Assembly: GCA_010645155.1 (NCBI GenBank)
Contig: JAAGOF010000203.1
Span: 120,300-184,299 of the forward strand
Direction of reading: 5' to 3'
DNA from: Tigriopus japonicus
Taxonomy: Eukaryota; Arthropoda; Copepoda; Harpacticoida; Harpacticidae
DNA length: 64,000 bases
Shown one piece after another: positions 22,894 to 31,578 of this stretch. The notes under the pieces are model-generated. The model saw nothing but the letters and a program-made list of their open reading frames with translations. It had not been told where the DNA came from and did no database searches. A program made the position numbers and the translations under genes. Each line of letters opens with the position of its first letter. Within the stretch, counting starts at the first letter, position 1.

Positions 22894-22978
22894 GCCACTG
22901 CAACATCATCAATTGGCCAGATCCACGTTAGCGCAGAAAGCGGCAACGCGTTCGGCAGATAACCTTCTTTGCAATTGA
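2874..22978 (+). CDS. STX17: Syntaxin-17-like Qa-SNARE gene, six exons identified, N-terminus missing
   Basis: Syntaxin-17 is the autophagosomal Qa-SNARE that drives fusion with lysosomes; it inserts by a C-terminal hairpin of two glycine-zipper membrane segments. Exons found: 2,874-3,069; 14,538-14,854; 15,514-15,852; 18,952-19,323; 21,211-21,403; 22,470-22,978. All have AG acceptors and GT donors, and the phases fit in series (0/1, 1/0, 0/0, 0/0, 0/1, 1/stop). The first matches the syntaxin-17 N-terminal helical region, the fourth carries the SWQKLEEEIRDFQLLI segment typical just before the SNARE core, and the fifth holds the diagnostic YPVAGALLG...GGPVGLLAGVKIGG hairpin. The sum is about 640 residues against about 300 in vertebrates, owing to a long Ser/Asn/Gly-rich linker and a poly-Gln tail. 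The start exon and about 15-20 residues of SNARE core are not located. The identity is firm from the hairpin; membership of the two linker exons rests on phase and order. Confidence 0.8.
3994..4892. mobile_element. Foldback element with arms of about 235 bp
   Basis: The left arm (about 3,994-4,232) and right arm (about 4,659-4,892) are near-perfect reverse complements, starting CAATGGGACAAAAATCC and ending GGATTTTTGTCCCATTG. The loop of about 425 bp shows no coding sequence. It sits inside the mariner element, so it arrived later. CAATG follows directly on the right, but a clean target duplication is not obvious. Confidence 0.85.
4938..5576 (-). pseudogene. Mariner transposase relic
   Basis: Read on the minus strand from an ATG at 5,576, the N-terminal part (MNINRQEVQLWAIVTGL..., then LNKGGDDDNFDIQRKEHRRY and EEMVQQVQTMIDDDPRQS) resembles the paired DNA-binding region of mariner transposases. 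After a frame change comes LEVSKGLICKIVKEDIQYR and an MSDKTKETRLEKTKALLKCL segment. The end FRLRLEEVVAARG is a typical mariner C-terminus. The catalytic DD34D region is mostly absent: about 213 codons remain of roughly 345, with at least two frame changes. It cannot encode active transposase. Confidence 0.78.
6180..6545 (+). repeat. Dispersed LINE-like repeat fragment
   Basis: This block is alignable by eye with 35,275-35,780. Shared landmarks are GATGCGA near the left, CCAAGGAACATTGATGTA, GTTTGAATTTGTTGCCTTC, GGCAGGGCTAGACA and GAGTGTGTCCAATTTGA. In the other copy it runs straight into a reverse-transcriptase-like segment, so it is probably LINE-derived. No intact ORF remains. Confidence 0.6.
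7188..8195 (+). mobile_element. Non-autonomous hAT-like element, copy 1 (contains an assembly gap)
   Basis: The termini are TAGTGATG and CATCACTA, flanked by an exact 8-bp duplication GCTTGTTG (7,180-7,187 and 8,196-8,203), as expected for hAT elements. The copy includes the N-gap 7,649-7,820 and its duplicated flanks. Removing one flank and the Ns leaves about 707 bp, close to the 724 bp of the inverted second copy at 45,151-46,670. No transposase coding sequence is visible. Confidence 0.85.
7520..7949. repeat. Duplicated flanks around an assembly gap
   Basis: The 129 bp at 7,520-7,648 recur at 7,821-7,949 with three substitutions, on either side of 172 Ns (7,649-7,820). The related hAT copy at 45,151-46,670 has this segment only once. 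The simplest reading is two alleles placed side by side in the assembly, not a biological repeat. Confidence 0.85.
8489..8556 (-). repeat. tRNA-derived SINE head
   Basis: On the minus strand an A-box-like TGGTCAAGTGGATAAGGCA and a B-box-like GAGTTTGAATCTC are spaced as in a tRNA gene. There is no clean tRNA cloverleaf or acceptor pairing, so this is a SINE promoter region rather than a working tRNA. Confidence 0.6.
9868..10077 (-). repeat. tRNA-derived SINE with an internal tandem duplication
   Basis: The minus strand carries GGCATGGCGTAGTGCGTACTG (A box) and GGGGTTCGATCCC (B box) at about 10,010-10,070. Downstream a unit of about 58 bp (TTTTGCATTGAAAGAC... GACTCCGAAGAGTTGAGTTTG) is present twice, at about 9,880-9,936 and 9,939-9,995. 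Confidence 0.68.
10610..10890 (-). repeat. LINE 3'-end relic
   Basis: On the minus strand the frames give FKSHLDNFLSIIPDQPSV, then KDYIEQLILTSLQTYAFIRHD, a pattern like the C-terminus of LINE ORF2 proteins. The same nucleotide block recurs at 42,750-42,950 (shared GAGTGGGGAAAAGTCATGCC and TGATAAAAGC). The frames are broken. Confidence 0.55.
10915..11015 (-). repeat. tRNA-derived SINE head (family shared with 36,725-36,830)
   Basis: The minus-strand B box CCAGGTTCGATTCTCC and downstream CTTTCTCAAGGAA are shared with the block at 36,725-36,830. An A-box-like TCATGGCTAGCGCAA lies about 35 bp upstream. It directly abuts the LINE tail at 10,610-10,890, as SINEs that borrow a LINE 3' end often do. 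Confidence 0.62.
11215..11765. mobile_element. Palindromic element with GGTCAC-rich arms
   Basis: The left arm (about 11,220-11,335) has GGTCAC repeated at least five times, separated by AGTAAAA-type spacers. The right arm (about 11,630-11,760) carries the complement GTGACC with TTTTTAC spacers several times. The middle, about 300 bp, is non-repetitive with no supported gene. It looks like a non-autonomous DNA transposon with subterminal motif arrays. I did not find its exact ends or a target duplication. Confidence 0.6.
12068..12517. mobile_element. Long-TIR non-autonomous DNA transposon, copy 2
   Basis: It has the same ends as the element at 1,950-2,404 (CAAGAAGCAC ... GTGCTTCTTG), inverted relative to it, and is flanked by an exact 7-bp duplication ATAGATC (12,061-12,067 and 12,518-12,524). 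A perfect inner inverted repeat with CCACAAAAGGGC lies at its centre. The two independent 7-bp duplications fix the element boundaries. Confidence 0.87.
14538..14854 (+). CDS. STX17: STX17 exon: Ser-rich linker
   Basis: The acceptor TTTGCAG is followed by AA, which completes the codon left open at 3,069, then MCPGTVGNYSHFAQARRLSM. The exon is rich in Ser, Asn and Glu with SP motifs (KSRSPESP) and ends ...NNRMK before GTGAGG in phase 0. Its place in the gene is inferred from phase and position; the linker of syntaxin-17 is poorly conserved. Confidence 0.55.
15514..15852 (+). CDS. STX17: STX17 exon: Asn/Ser- and poly-Gly-rich linker
   Basis: A long pyrimidine tract (about 15,440-15,480) precedes the first AG at 15,512-15,513, and the frame from there is phase 0. 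It contains an Asn/Ser run (NSNNNSGSSNN) and a run of twelve glycines coded mainly by GGA (about 15,766-15,801), ending SPQQQ at GTGAGT. The composition predicts disorder. The acceptor is about 35 bases from the pyrimidine tract, so the start is the least certain boundary of this gene. Confidence 0.5.
16973..17934. mobile_element. 962-bp non-autonomous element, copy 1
   Basis: It starts AGGTCAGATGTTTTG and ends CAAAACATATGACCT, an imperfect terminal inverted repeat. Copies of 962 and 959 bp occur at 52,710-53,671 and 54,124-55,082. Subterminal motifs (GACTTCAAG, CTTCAAGTAAAC, CTAGCAAGC) repeat in both orientations near the ends. A 62-codon ORF near the left end (16,980-17,168) is kept in all copies but has no family motif. 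This copy differs from the other two at shared diagnostic sites. Confidence 0.83.
18425..18480. repeat. Half of a pogo/Tigger-like MITE
   Basis: The right end reads GCTTATATCGAGATTCGACTGTAA. Its complement starts TTACAGTCGAATCTCGATATAAGC, the style of the 46,855 and 57,292 elements. I found no matching left end nearby, so it is truncated. Confidence 0.5.
18952..19323 (+). CDS. STX17: STX17 exon: pre-SNARE region
   Basis: It follows a TTTTATTGGTTTAG acceptor in phase 0 and ends before GTGAGC in phase 0. The encoded stretch TLQSWQKLEEEIRDFQLLIA aligns with the AESWETLEADL..LVTDF segment just upstream of the SNARE core in vertebrate syntaxin-17. The first half is Ser/Gly-rich linker. Confidence 0.7.
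19352..19735 (+). other. Unrecognised 127-codon ORF inside a STX17 intron
   Basis: This open frame has a protein-like composition, with an amphipathic Lys/Glu/Leu-rich core (RQRNVKDIFYVLHKSGVGL, then LHLRALFFIETLTMARESP). I recognise no family. It opens just after the donor at 19,323 with no good acceptor of its own, so it could be a transposon relic or chance. Confidence 0.2.
21211..21403 (+). CDS. STX17: STX17 exon: membrane hairpin
   Basis: It is preceded by TTATTTGTTACAG and opens in phase 0 with DKSGDALNTLQNVQNSCRV, the end of the SNARE region, then IYPVAGALLG and GGPVGLLAGVKIGGLAAIGG. These two short glycine-zipper segments are the hallmark of syntaxin-17. It ends with TTT G before GTAAGA. 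About 15-20 residues expected between the previous exon and this one (first half of the SNARE core) are missing, so a small phase-0 exon may lie in 19,324-21,210. Confidence 0.85.
21404..22469 (+). other. STX17 intron
   Basis: A tRNA-like SINE head is suggested on the minus strand at about 21,610-21,695 (TAGCTCAGCTAGGGG A box, GAGTTCAAGTC B box). A 74-codon ORF at 22,056-22,280 has no recognised family. Nothing else is supported. Confidence 0.4.
22470..22978 (+). CDS. STX17: STX17 last exon: end of hairpin and long Gln/His-rich tail
   Basis: After TTTGGTTTTAG it completes a Gly codon and reads YTTGSVIKEHKERQDYIDDF, the basic segment after the second membrane span. It then runs about 140 residues further than vertebrate syntaxin-17. 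The tail has QSLPD and repeated RARSNS/RTRKRS motifs, a His-rich stretch and a Gln run coded by uninterrupted CAA codons (about 22,850-22,891). Stop TGA is at 22,976-22,978 and a poly(A) signal follows at 23,217. Confidence 0.82.
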
Positions 22979-23216
22979 GAAAATGTGATACTTGAAAACA
23001 TGTTTGCCGCGGCTTGTTTTTTTGTGATTTGTGCCACAATGACCAATCATCTGGGAAAAAGCATCTTATAAAATGTCAGATCAGTTTTTGAATGAATGCG
23101 GCACACATTGCCTATTAGGTGTTGTTGTATACTCTGCATCTATATCGCTCTAACGGAACCTTTCTTCTCTCTATAAGTTTCTCTCTAAGTTTCTCTCTCT
23201 TCTGTTCTTATTCTGA

Positions 23217-23222
23217 AATAAA
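23217..23222 (+). terminator. Poly(A) signal AATAAA for STX17
   Basis: An AATAAA lies 239 bp after the STX17 stop, in a CT-rich 3' UTR (TTTCTCTCTAAG repeats at 23,165-23,200). Confidence 0.65.
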
Positions 23223-26200
23223 CGATTGCCAGAATCAAACAGGTGTATTTGTGCAAGCGTCTGATGAGGCTGCTGAACTTTAGAAAACGATGTGACGAAC
23301 TAAAGACGCTCAAACCAACAATTTTCCATCTTGGTAAGCTAGACTTAAGATACTATGTTAAACAACTTTGAATAAATCATCTTTAGGCTGGACTGTCCTA
23401 CCTCTGGGCTCGATCTGGTCGAGGCTTTGAAGATGACCTCAGCATGGGTTGAACCTCCTTAGTTTGATTCTATTTGGGACCTTGCTTAACTACTTGCTCT
23501 ACTCAAAGTAAATGCACTGAAACCTTCTGACAATGCTGTTTTAAACCCATTGATTACTTTGCAACACTTGCAGTTATTTTGTGTTTTCTTTTTTCGCTTT
23601 GTTTTCATTGGCAAATCATATTTTTTCCAAAATTGGCGTCTAAAGTTGGCAAGTATAAAATACAAAAGTTCGGCAAAGGTAAAATCTAGATCGATTATGC
23701 TTGTTTACTCATTTTACAGAACAGTAACTTCCTGTATTTGATCCTCTCAGTCAGCGTTTGCATTCACATTATTTCGCAACATTCTTATATCGACTGCATT
23801 GTTTGATTTAGTTTATTTTGTCTCAAACGCTTCTCGAAAAGCTGAGGTCAATTTTATCGAAAAGCCGGGCTGGTTTGAGCTTGGGTTCTCCGAATCATTT
23901 GTGTGGAACAATTTCGAGCTAAGCTTCTGTTAGTTCCATCTCTCCGTCGTATTTATATCCTTTTATCGTTTCCATACGATGATTTAATGCAACACAATTA
24001 AAAACCTTGTTATTCGCAACATTTTCATGGCACCTTTTGAAATACACACAACAGGAAAATTCATCAATTTTGAAAAGTTATCTGTCTCCGGCAGAATCGA
24101 TGTTCCGCTTTTTATGCCATAATACTCTTCGCTTCTGAGGGCTTTGGAAAACTAACTACACACAGTAGTCAGAGAGTACATAGGTACGTACGTTGTTTAG
24201 TTGGTGGGGCACTTCTTGCTCATTCATTATTTATGGCCATGAGAAAGAGAACGAAACTCAATGAAGGGACGAACTTGGAAGAACTCAAAGCTTTATGCCA
24301 TTGGTTGAAAATCTACCTCATGGGGAACGAACTGAGCCTTCATAACCTTCAACGAATGACTAAGAGCGTAGCACCGCAGATAAGGAAATGCTTGAAAGCT
24401 TTGACAGCACAATATACTAGAAACTCCCCGAAAGATAGTGATTAGATCTCTTGTATCCACCCCTTTTACTGGATGATATCTGCACGGTTGTAATGCCCAT
24501 GTGACTTTTAAAAATGACAAGAAGAAACTGGAATAAGTCCGTGTACTATTTTTTTGAGAACGGAGGTTTTCGAAAACTCGAAACTGATTCGTCTCAACCT
24601 CATCCAAGGGAAAAGGCTCTTGGTACATGAGGTAATTAAGGGGTTCTGTTAACTCCCAGCAACATGAATTGATTAAAATATCGCGGACTTGTTGATGAAT
24701 TATGAGACAAAGGACTATAAATAACTTTTTCTCCTCATTTTTGTCAAAAATCAAATACGAGTATAATACATTTTCGCGTTTTATAGAACGTTTGACAATG
24801 TTTGTTTGCTTTTTTTAACACAATGCAGATATCTCTGCAAAATTTGGGGAATTTTCAGAGCATTCAATCTTAAAGTGAGTTTGCGCACTGCCTTTTTGCA
24901 GGGGCCAAATTTTGAAGGTTTCCATCAAGTTTTCAGATTGTGGACCTCAAGGTTCATAGTTCTTGGAATCTTGGAAAATTTATTCAAAACCATTGATTGT
25001 CATCCAGAAAAAAATTGGCTATCCAAACCCAAGGCGCAGAAAGCACTACACAGGGAAGGTCAATGAAAAACTTAATAAAAGTTATAATTTGGATACTTCA
25101 TTCAACATTTTATGTCTCTTGACACAACATATTTATGGCTTCATCTAGTGATGGTTCTTGGTTCAGATTTGAAATCAAGTCCAATCCTCCCAATCTTTCG
25201 TGCATGTCTGCTTTCGGTTTCGGTAGGCATAACCGAAATCGAAACAGAAATTTCAGCCGAAAACGCTTTCGGGCCATCACTAGTTTCCTTAAATCCTTAA
25301 CTTACACGTTGTGCTCGATAGAGAAAAGTGATAATTATCATGGGCATAACGCGTGTCGCGTTTTAGTAATCCGTTGAAAATTAAGTGATTTGGATCCAGG
25401 AAAGACCGTGAGAAAACAACAAAACTGAGCAACCTCCTTGACCATGTACTCCATTCATCATGAAAAAAATGACTACCTAGATGATACTAAAACGTTGCCT
25501 TTAACTACGAAGGAACGTCTTGCAACGTGGGGGAAAACTAACAACTCTCTTCTTTTTTTGTTTGGGTTTTTGAGTTTTGAAATTGCATGAAAGTAAAAAA
25601 TCGTCACTCCCTGGTAATGGTTTGATACAAGGATTTTTTAAGAAGTTCCATGGCCTATGTTTGATAGTTCTTTTTTCTTATTTCTGCTCGTGCCCATGTG
25701 CATATCTACGTATGGTACTACAAACAAGTATAAACGCGCGTGGAAATATTTCTCGTTTCTCGGAATATTAGAGTTTGTTCCAATTATGGTTACTCATCTC
25801 TTCATGGTGCGCCTCAAGACAAATGATGGGAACCTATCGGAGAAGCAATTTGACATGCCGCCGCCCAGAATGTATTTCCGTTCCTAAACCACAAGAAAAT
25901 GAAACTATGCATTCTTACCAACTCGACGTCTATCTTCTAATCATGTATGCAGTAAAAAGAATGCGGTGAAGTTCCTCACACGCACACGTATCCACACAAA
26001 GAGATTCGAACTAACGAAGATTTCCCCCTCTCTAGGTTTACTTAATGTATTTGTGATGGCGTGTTTTCAGTCCAATCCGATAAATAAGATATGATCTAGA
26101 GAACCAATTTGACAATTGTCCGATTGAAAGAAGTTGTTGGAGCAACGGCCAAATATGCTGAACTGACAATTGATGTAGGTTTGGCCTTTGGGAAACCCTG

Positions 26201-27184
26201 ATCTAGATCAGGAACGAATGAATGTGAACGATACATTGTTTCGCCACATTTCGTTGTTCCTCAAACAAATCCATCTTCTCTTAGGGTCCTTTTTTCTACC
26301 TTCTTCTTCAAGAAAAGCACGTAACAAGAGCCATATTTGGTTGGCCCTCCCACGATCGACTTGAGTTAGACGGACTTAGCGAGTCAGTCTTTTTGTAGGG
26401 CGGTAAAGAGCATTCCAACAAGCCTGGGCCAAATCCATTTTCAAGGCCAACATTTTCCACGAAGGTATCATTCGTTTTCTCCGTTCCCTCTTTTGTTGCT
26501 CCCGTCCAAACAAATTCATCTCTGGTGTTGTTTCCTGAAAAAGACATCTATCAAGGCCACAAAGCTCTAGGCCTCAATGCAAAAAATACCCATTCCGTGG
26601 AGGCATTGCCAAACGTGCACAAGGTAACTGGTTTTCAGCTTAGAAGCACTTTTCCTTCTGTTCCATTCCAAAAATCCGATGCTCTTAACGAAAAGACAAA
26701 CGGAAGTGAAAAGAGCCCTCTGAAATCCAACGGATTTGAAGATCCCTCCTTCCAGCTCTTCCACATGAAAGCTAATCGTTCTCCACATCTGTGGGCCTTT
26801 CTTGACCTTCCCTAAGCTCGGCAATTGGCCGAATTCCGTGCTGAGTCTAAAAACACTATCAAAGTAAGCACAATTTCAACATGAATTTGTATTTATGAGC
26901 TTTACCAGATGTCACATTCAAATTGGAGATAGAATCTCGGTCAAAATTAACAATATGTTGATTCAGACTATAATAATGCAAATGGCCTGCAATTAAATGC
27001 ACTTGCTGGTTCACAAGATGAGCATATCACAGTTATAGGTTCAAGATGAGAAAAAACTTTGTCCAATTCCTGGTTCCTCTCTTGCTTTTGTGATGCGACC
27101 CCAATTACTCAGCCTTGCGGCCTTGGCATTCAAACACACGCTAAAAACAGACATTGGGTCGGTTCCTCTATCGGATCCAAAGTT
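23223..27184. other. Intergenic stretch with weak ORFs
   Basis: No gene is firmly supported. It holds a 70-codon ORF at 24,233-24,445 (no family), a partial copy of the 40,584-40,962 MITE end at about 25,198-25,260 (GTGCATGTCTGCTTTCGGTTTCGG) and the ambiguous exon-like block at 26,308-26,547. Confidence 0.45.
26308..26547 (-). other. Exon-like open block, frame uncertain
   Basis: On the minus strand GTCTTTTTCAG is a good acceptor for sequence starting GAAACAACACC. Two frames stay open from it: one ends at 26,308 (...GQPNMALVTCFS), the other is more basic and shorter (NLFGREQQKRERRKRMIP...). Neither matches a family I know. It lies downstream of MOSPD2 on the same strand, so an alternative or neighbouring last exon is possible. 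Confidence 0.2.
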
Positions 27185-30100
27185 CTAGAGCTCGGAGTTG
27201 ACTTGAGCACTTCCTGGGAATATCGGGTGGCTCGAATCGTAATTCGAAGGAATGCATTTGTTGTCAACGAGATGTCTGGTTCGCCAAAACAAGGCAACGA
27301 TTAAAACGACGGCTAGAACTAAGACGGCCAGGGTCATCTTTCGCAGTTGTTCCACTTGGTCCTTGAGCTCTTCATTGGTAGAGGATATGGCCGTCATCTG
27401 AGTCGTTGAACAATTTAAAAGGAAAAAAGAAAGGAAACGATTTCAATGCGGGTACAATCCGTTGGATTCCAAATGTTAGGGAAAAAAACAGAACGAACTT
27501 TCAAAGGTCAATAATGTAAAGCTTTGAAACATGCATGATCCTGTTTATGCAAAAAACTTTTTGGGGAGTGAAGGAAGGTTCTTTCTTTAAGTTGAAATGA
27601 ATCGATAATAAACAATACTTAGGGTTAGGAGATTCTCTTAAAAATCGATCATTTGGTGTTATTTCTCGTTCAGCCCTCAAAACTGGCAAGTATGGCTTGG
27701 TAAGGTCTCTATTGGCCATTGGGTGAGAGGACTTTTTTCTTATTGTTTTGTTTAAATTTATGACCCAACATTTGACGCTGGATTACAAAAGCCAACTCAA
27801 GTGGCAAGTAAGGAGAAGAAATTCTTGAGGCCATCTACGAAAGGCGGCTCAGAAATGCCATTGCCTTCATGTTTGCTCGCTGCCTCTAACCCAAGGAATG
27901 AAGAAGACCAGCATGTTCCAGCAAGGTAATTACATCCTTCTCAAACTCTGGTTCCACACCACGGTGGACCAATCTAGAGTTTGAGAACTTACGAGTAAAC
28001 AATGCCAAAGTCACGGAATGGAAACTCTGAACGGAGGGAAAGAGCCCTTTTCAACAAGGGAGCTAGGTAGACTTTCAGAAATACCGATAAGGAAGCAAAA
28101 ACGAGGTTACTCGCCACACTCGATTTAGTAGGTATTGTTCCTACCTTTTTGATTAGATTGTCCACCTTTTTGGTAACGTCATTGGCTACTAGTGGTTCTT
28201 GGCTCTTTCCATTGGCTAAAGCCGCGTTCACATTGGGAGGACCACCATTCAAGGTGGTCAAAACGACTTTCGCCTCGGGTGCAGTACATCGGAGACGATA
28301 TTGGGCTTCCGGTTGGGACGCCTAGAAATTGAAAAAGAAGAAAAAACAATGAACGAAAAGATCATTCCGGAAATGGATTGTTGAATTTTTTCCAAAGGAC
28401 TGGCACTATTATTCTAAATCATCTTTTGGAATTCTCAACACTTGTTTTTTGACTAGAATTTAAAAAGGAACCAATCAATAAATACTTGCTTACTTTTCTT
28501 CTAGCTTTGAAGGTACTTCGTGTTGCCAAGGACTTGATTTCAGGCTAAAGTGTGTGACCACAGGGCCAAAATTAGCCCTTCCAATTTCTGTTCATTTCAA
28601 TTTCACTGGAGTCATTGTACATTTGAGTCAAACATCGTATTAATTTACCAATTAAATAATATCAAGCATTGTAGACTTATGATTTTAGAACCGATGCTTA
28701 TCGAAACTAAATTTGTCTTGGCAAAGTCATTGGGAAATCCTATAGCTTTTTCTAGTGATCAAAAATAAAGATTTATCAAGTGCTAATGAGCTATGCCTCT
28801 TGTGTGGCTTATTGCTAGAAGCAACTTGTAGATTGTTTTAAGTTCGGACAGGGTGTTGCTTACTATACTTATATTCTGGAGAGACCACATTGCATGAAAG
28901 AAAGCACTTGGCTTGGGTTACCTTGACAATTTCAGTGATTTGCGATTGGGACAAATGTTCATTCTCGACCGAGATGGCAGTAATAAGGAATTTATCTCTA
29001 ATCAGTGATTCTGGTGACCCAACCAGAGCAAATGGCACGTATATTTCCACAACCAAAGAGGCGCCTGGAGCCAAACTGCTCATACTGGGACGAACTCTGT
29101 ACTTGTCAGGAGCAGTGGTTTTGACCTGCAACAAGTAAAAGTGACACTAAAACTTACATCCTACAGATGAAGGTGCAAACCAAAACTTACTTTAAACACC
29201 ACAGGTTTCCCCGCTGTATTGGCGACATGAATTTGAGCGGTGCGATCGCCAACATCATTGCGGTTGAGCACAATCTCCGAACGGGGATTGATCGTCAACA
29301 TTCCCACGTTATTGTTCTCATTACTCAGTCGAAAGTGCACTTAAAAGACACACGCTACCCTCATGATTATGTCTGTTGAAAGCAATCGAATAGACTTGAC
29401 AAATCTTACTTGAGTCACTTCTCATCGGAAGGGCGTTACTAATGAANNNNNNNNNNNNNNNNNNNNNNNNNNNNNNNNNNNNNNNNNNNNNNNNNNNNNN
29501 NNNNNNNNNNNNNNNNNNNNNNNNNNNNNNNNNNNNNNNNGTTGTTGTTCTCATTACTCAGTCGAAAGTTCACTTAAAAGACACACGCTACCCTCATGAT
29601 TATGTTTGTTGAAAGCAATCGAATAGACTTGTCAAATCTTACTTGAGTCACTTCTCATCGGAAGGGCGTTACTAATGAAGCTTTCCTGAGACAACGCATT
29701 CTTTAAGTCCGAGCGCCCCTTTTTGGCGACTTCATCGGATGGTGACGATTCGGATCCGGATGGAGTGCTTTTTGGCGATGGTGCTAATGGAGCCATGGCT
29801 TTAACAGCTTTTACTTCACGTATTGGCTCCGGAATGAAGTCATATTCCCATGGATCAGATCCTGCAGTGGAACACATCATAAGAAAATCTATATTGATCT
29901 GGCAGGCCATGGTAAAAAGAATGATCATGGAAGTTCTGCCGTCCTTTCTTCTCACAATAAGTGTGACCACAAACGTGATCACGATGGAGTTGTGGTGACA
30001 GATAATAGTCCGATTCTACCACCGTCGTGATTAGTGACAGGAAGTTTGGACACATAAAACTGACAAATTAGAAGAAAGAAAAAATAACTTAAACTGCCTA

Positions 30101-31578
30101 CAAAGTAGACAAAATGTATGGCTCTATTGACGGGAAAAAAACTGGCCGCTTGTGCAAAAACAGCACAATCTAGAAAATTTAAACAAGGAAGTTACCTATT
30201 AGGAGCACTGGTCAGTAGTGCATATCGATTGAAAACTTAGGAGTTCGCAAAAATGCCACTTTGTAAGAAACGATTTCAATAAAGCAATACTCAAGAGCAG
30301 ATTTGCTGACACATTACTTGTTCTCATAACCAGACAACTTTTTCAACCAAATAATAGTGAAGAAGCTGAACTACAAGAAATATCCTAATTTTTGACCAAT
30401 TAGAAAATTGAACGCATATTTTTTTCGCGACGAATAAAGATAAAAGAGACAAATACGTTTCTTCGTTTGAAGTTTCTGTACCTAATCATTATCATCTCAA
30501 AGTTTTCGTTTTCGTACCTCCCCAAGCGGTGAATCTTTGGTCGTCATTAACGTATTCACCGATGTTTTGCTTGTTTAAGAACTTAATCTTTTTCACGGCT
30601 GAGGCTGGAAGCCAGCTTTTAATGACTTTCCAAGCTGCATTCAAGACCCACGGCATATCGTACACAAGGATGTAATTCAGGTTCCAGGGTGTGTAGTCCT
30701 TAAAGACTCCGATCATGTATTGGATGAAGTCCAAATCCATGTTTTTAAGGCCGCATCCAGCGCAATCAAAGACGAGGGTGAGTAGATCGCCATTTTCTTC
30801 CCTAATACAAACAAAGCGCAATTACTATCCCTTAACTTTTCATAAATTTTATAACATCATTAGTCATAGGAAAAAAAGAATGCATTGATGATGTATACGG
30901 CAAGCAAAAGATGGAAAAAAACTTTTTGCTTGGATTTAAACAGGCATAATGGTTTGTCACGGCCAAGAAGAAAAGAAGAACCGAGGCTTAATTTCAACAT
31001 ATTGGTTGGAGTAATCATAAGCTTACCTATCAATCCGTTCTACATGATACAGAAAGAATTTCCGGATGTCTTCGGTATTCTCTTTGCCTTTGACGTGTTT
31101 TTTGACATCAAACACTAACATTTTCTTTCCGTCTTTGTCATAGTTCTTGGAGTAGAGGGAGCCCCGTTCTTTGAGACTTTCGCTCAGATCGTTGGGGGTG
31201 AGATCTGAAGATAAATGAGTACACACTTATCGATCGCAAACCATGATTAGCTAATATCAAATAAGCTTACATCCTATGCCCGTTTCTTTCCGCCATTTCA
31301 AGGAGTTCACAATCATTTGAACCGCTTTGTCCACCTGATCACCCCCTTGTTCAAAAACATGCTTGAAGTAACGCTCTACCAATGGATCATTGGTAAGAAT
31401 GGTCTGGATGTCGCGAGGGTCGAATTCACCTGCCATAAGAAAGGATCCGATGATAACCCACCGTCATCTCCGAAATAGTTGTGAAGTATTTACCCGGTCC
31501 AATTTCGTCAATTTTCATCTCGACATCCGAACGAATGGTACGGATTTGCTCCGGAGTGGGATTATCACCTTCACCCAT
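27185..31578 (-). CDS. MOSPD2: MOSPD2-like protein (CRAL-TRIO + MSP domain, tail-anchored), nine exons
   Basis: MOSPD2 is an ER membrane protein whose MSP domain binds FFAT motifs to build membrane contact sites; its N-terminal CRAL-TRIO domain binds lipid droplets. Exons, in coding order: 31,494-31,578; 31,271-31,429; 31,027-31,204; 30,518-30,801; 29,643-29,861; 29,191-29,339; 28,922-29,125; 28,145-28,321; 27,185-27,397. All junctions are GT-AG and all phases agree, giving 1,668 nt and 555 residues (human about 518). CRAL-TRIO covers roughly residues 80-235 (VFDCAGCGLKNMDLDFIQYM). A Ser/Pro-rich linker follows (236-310). The MSP domain covers about 320-415, with the FFAT-binding FKVKTTAPDKYRVRP strand. 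A short coiled coil and a single TM (about 506-523, MTLAVLVLAVVLIVALFW) end the protein. The start ATG (MGEGDNPTPEQIR) lies in the first exon. An assembly gap lies in the intron between exons 5 and 6, with duplicated exon edges. Confidence 0.9.
29308..29679. repeat. Duplicated flanks around an assembly gap inside MOSPD2
   Basis: The 139 bp at 29,308-29,446 recur at 29,541-29,679 with four substitutions, separated by 94 Ns (29,447-29,540). The block spans the start of MOSPD2 exon 6, the short intron and the end of exon 5. The order exon 6 / exon 5 end / gap / exon 6 start / exon 5 makes no sense for one gene and points to two alleles laid end to end. Confidence 0.9.

Noticed and set aside
22791..23039. 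82-codon minus ORF with a poly-Val run
   Set aside because: It is the antisense reading of the CAA repeat in the STX17 last exon.
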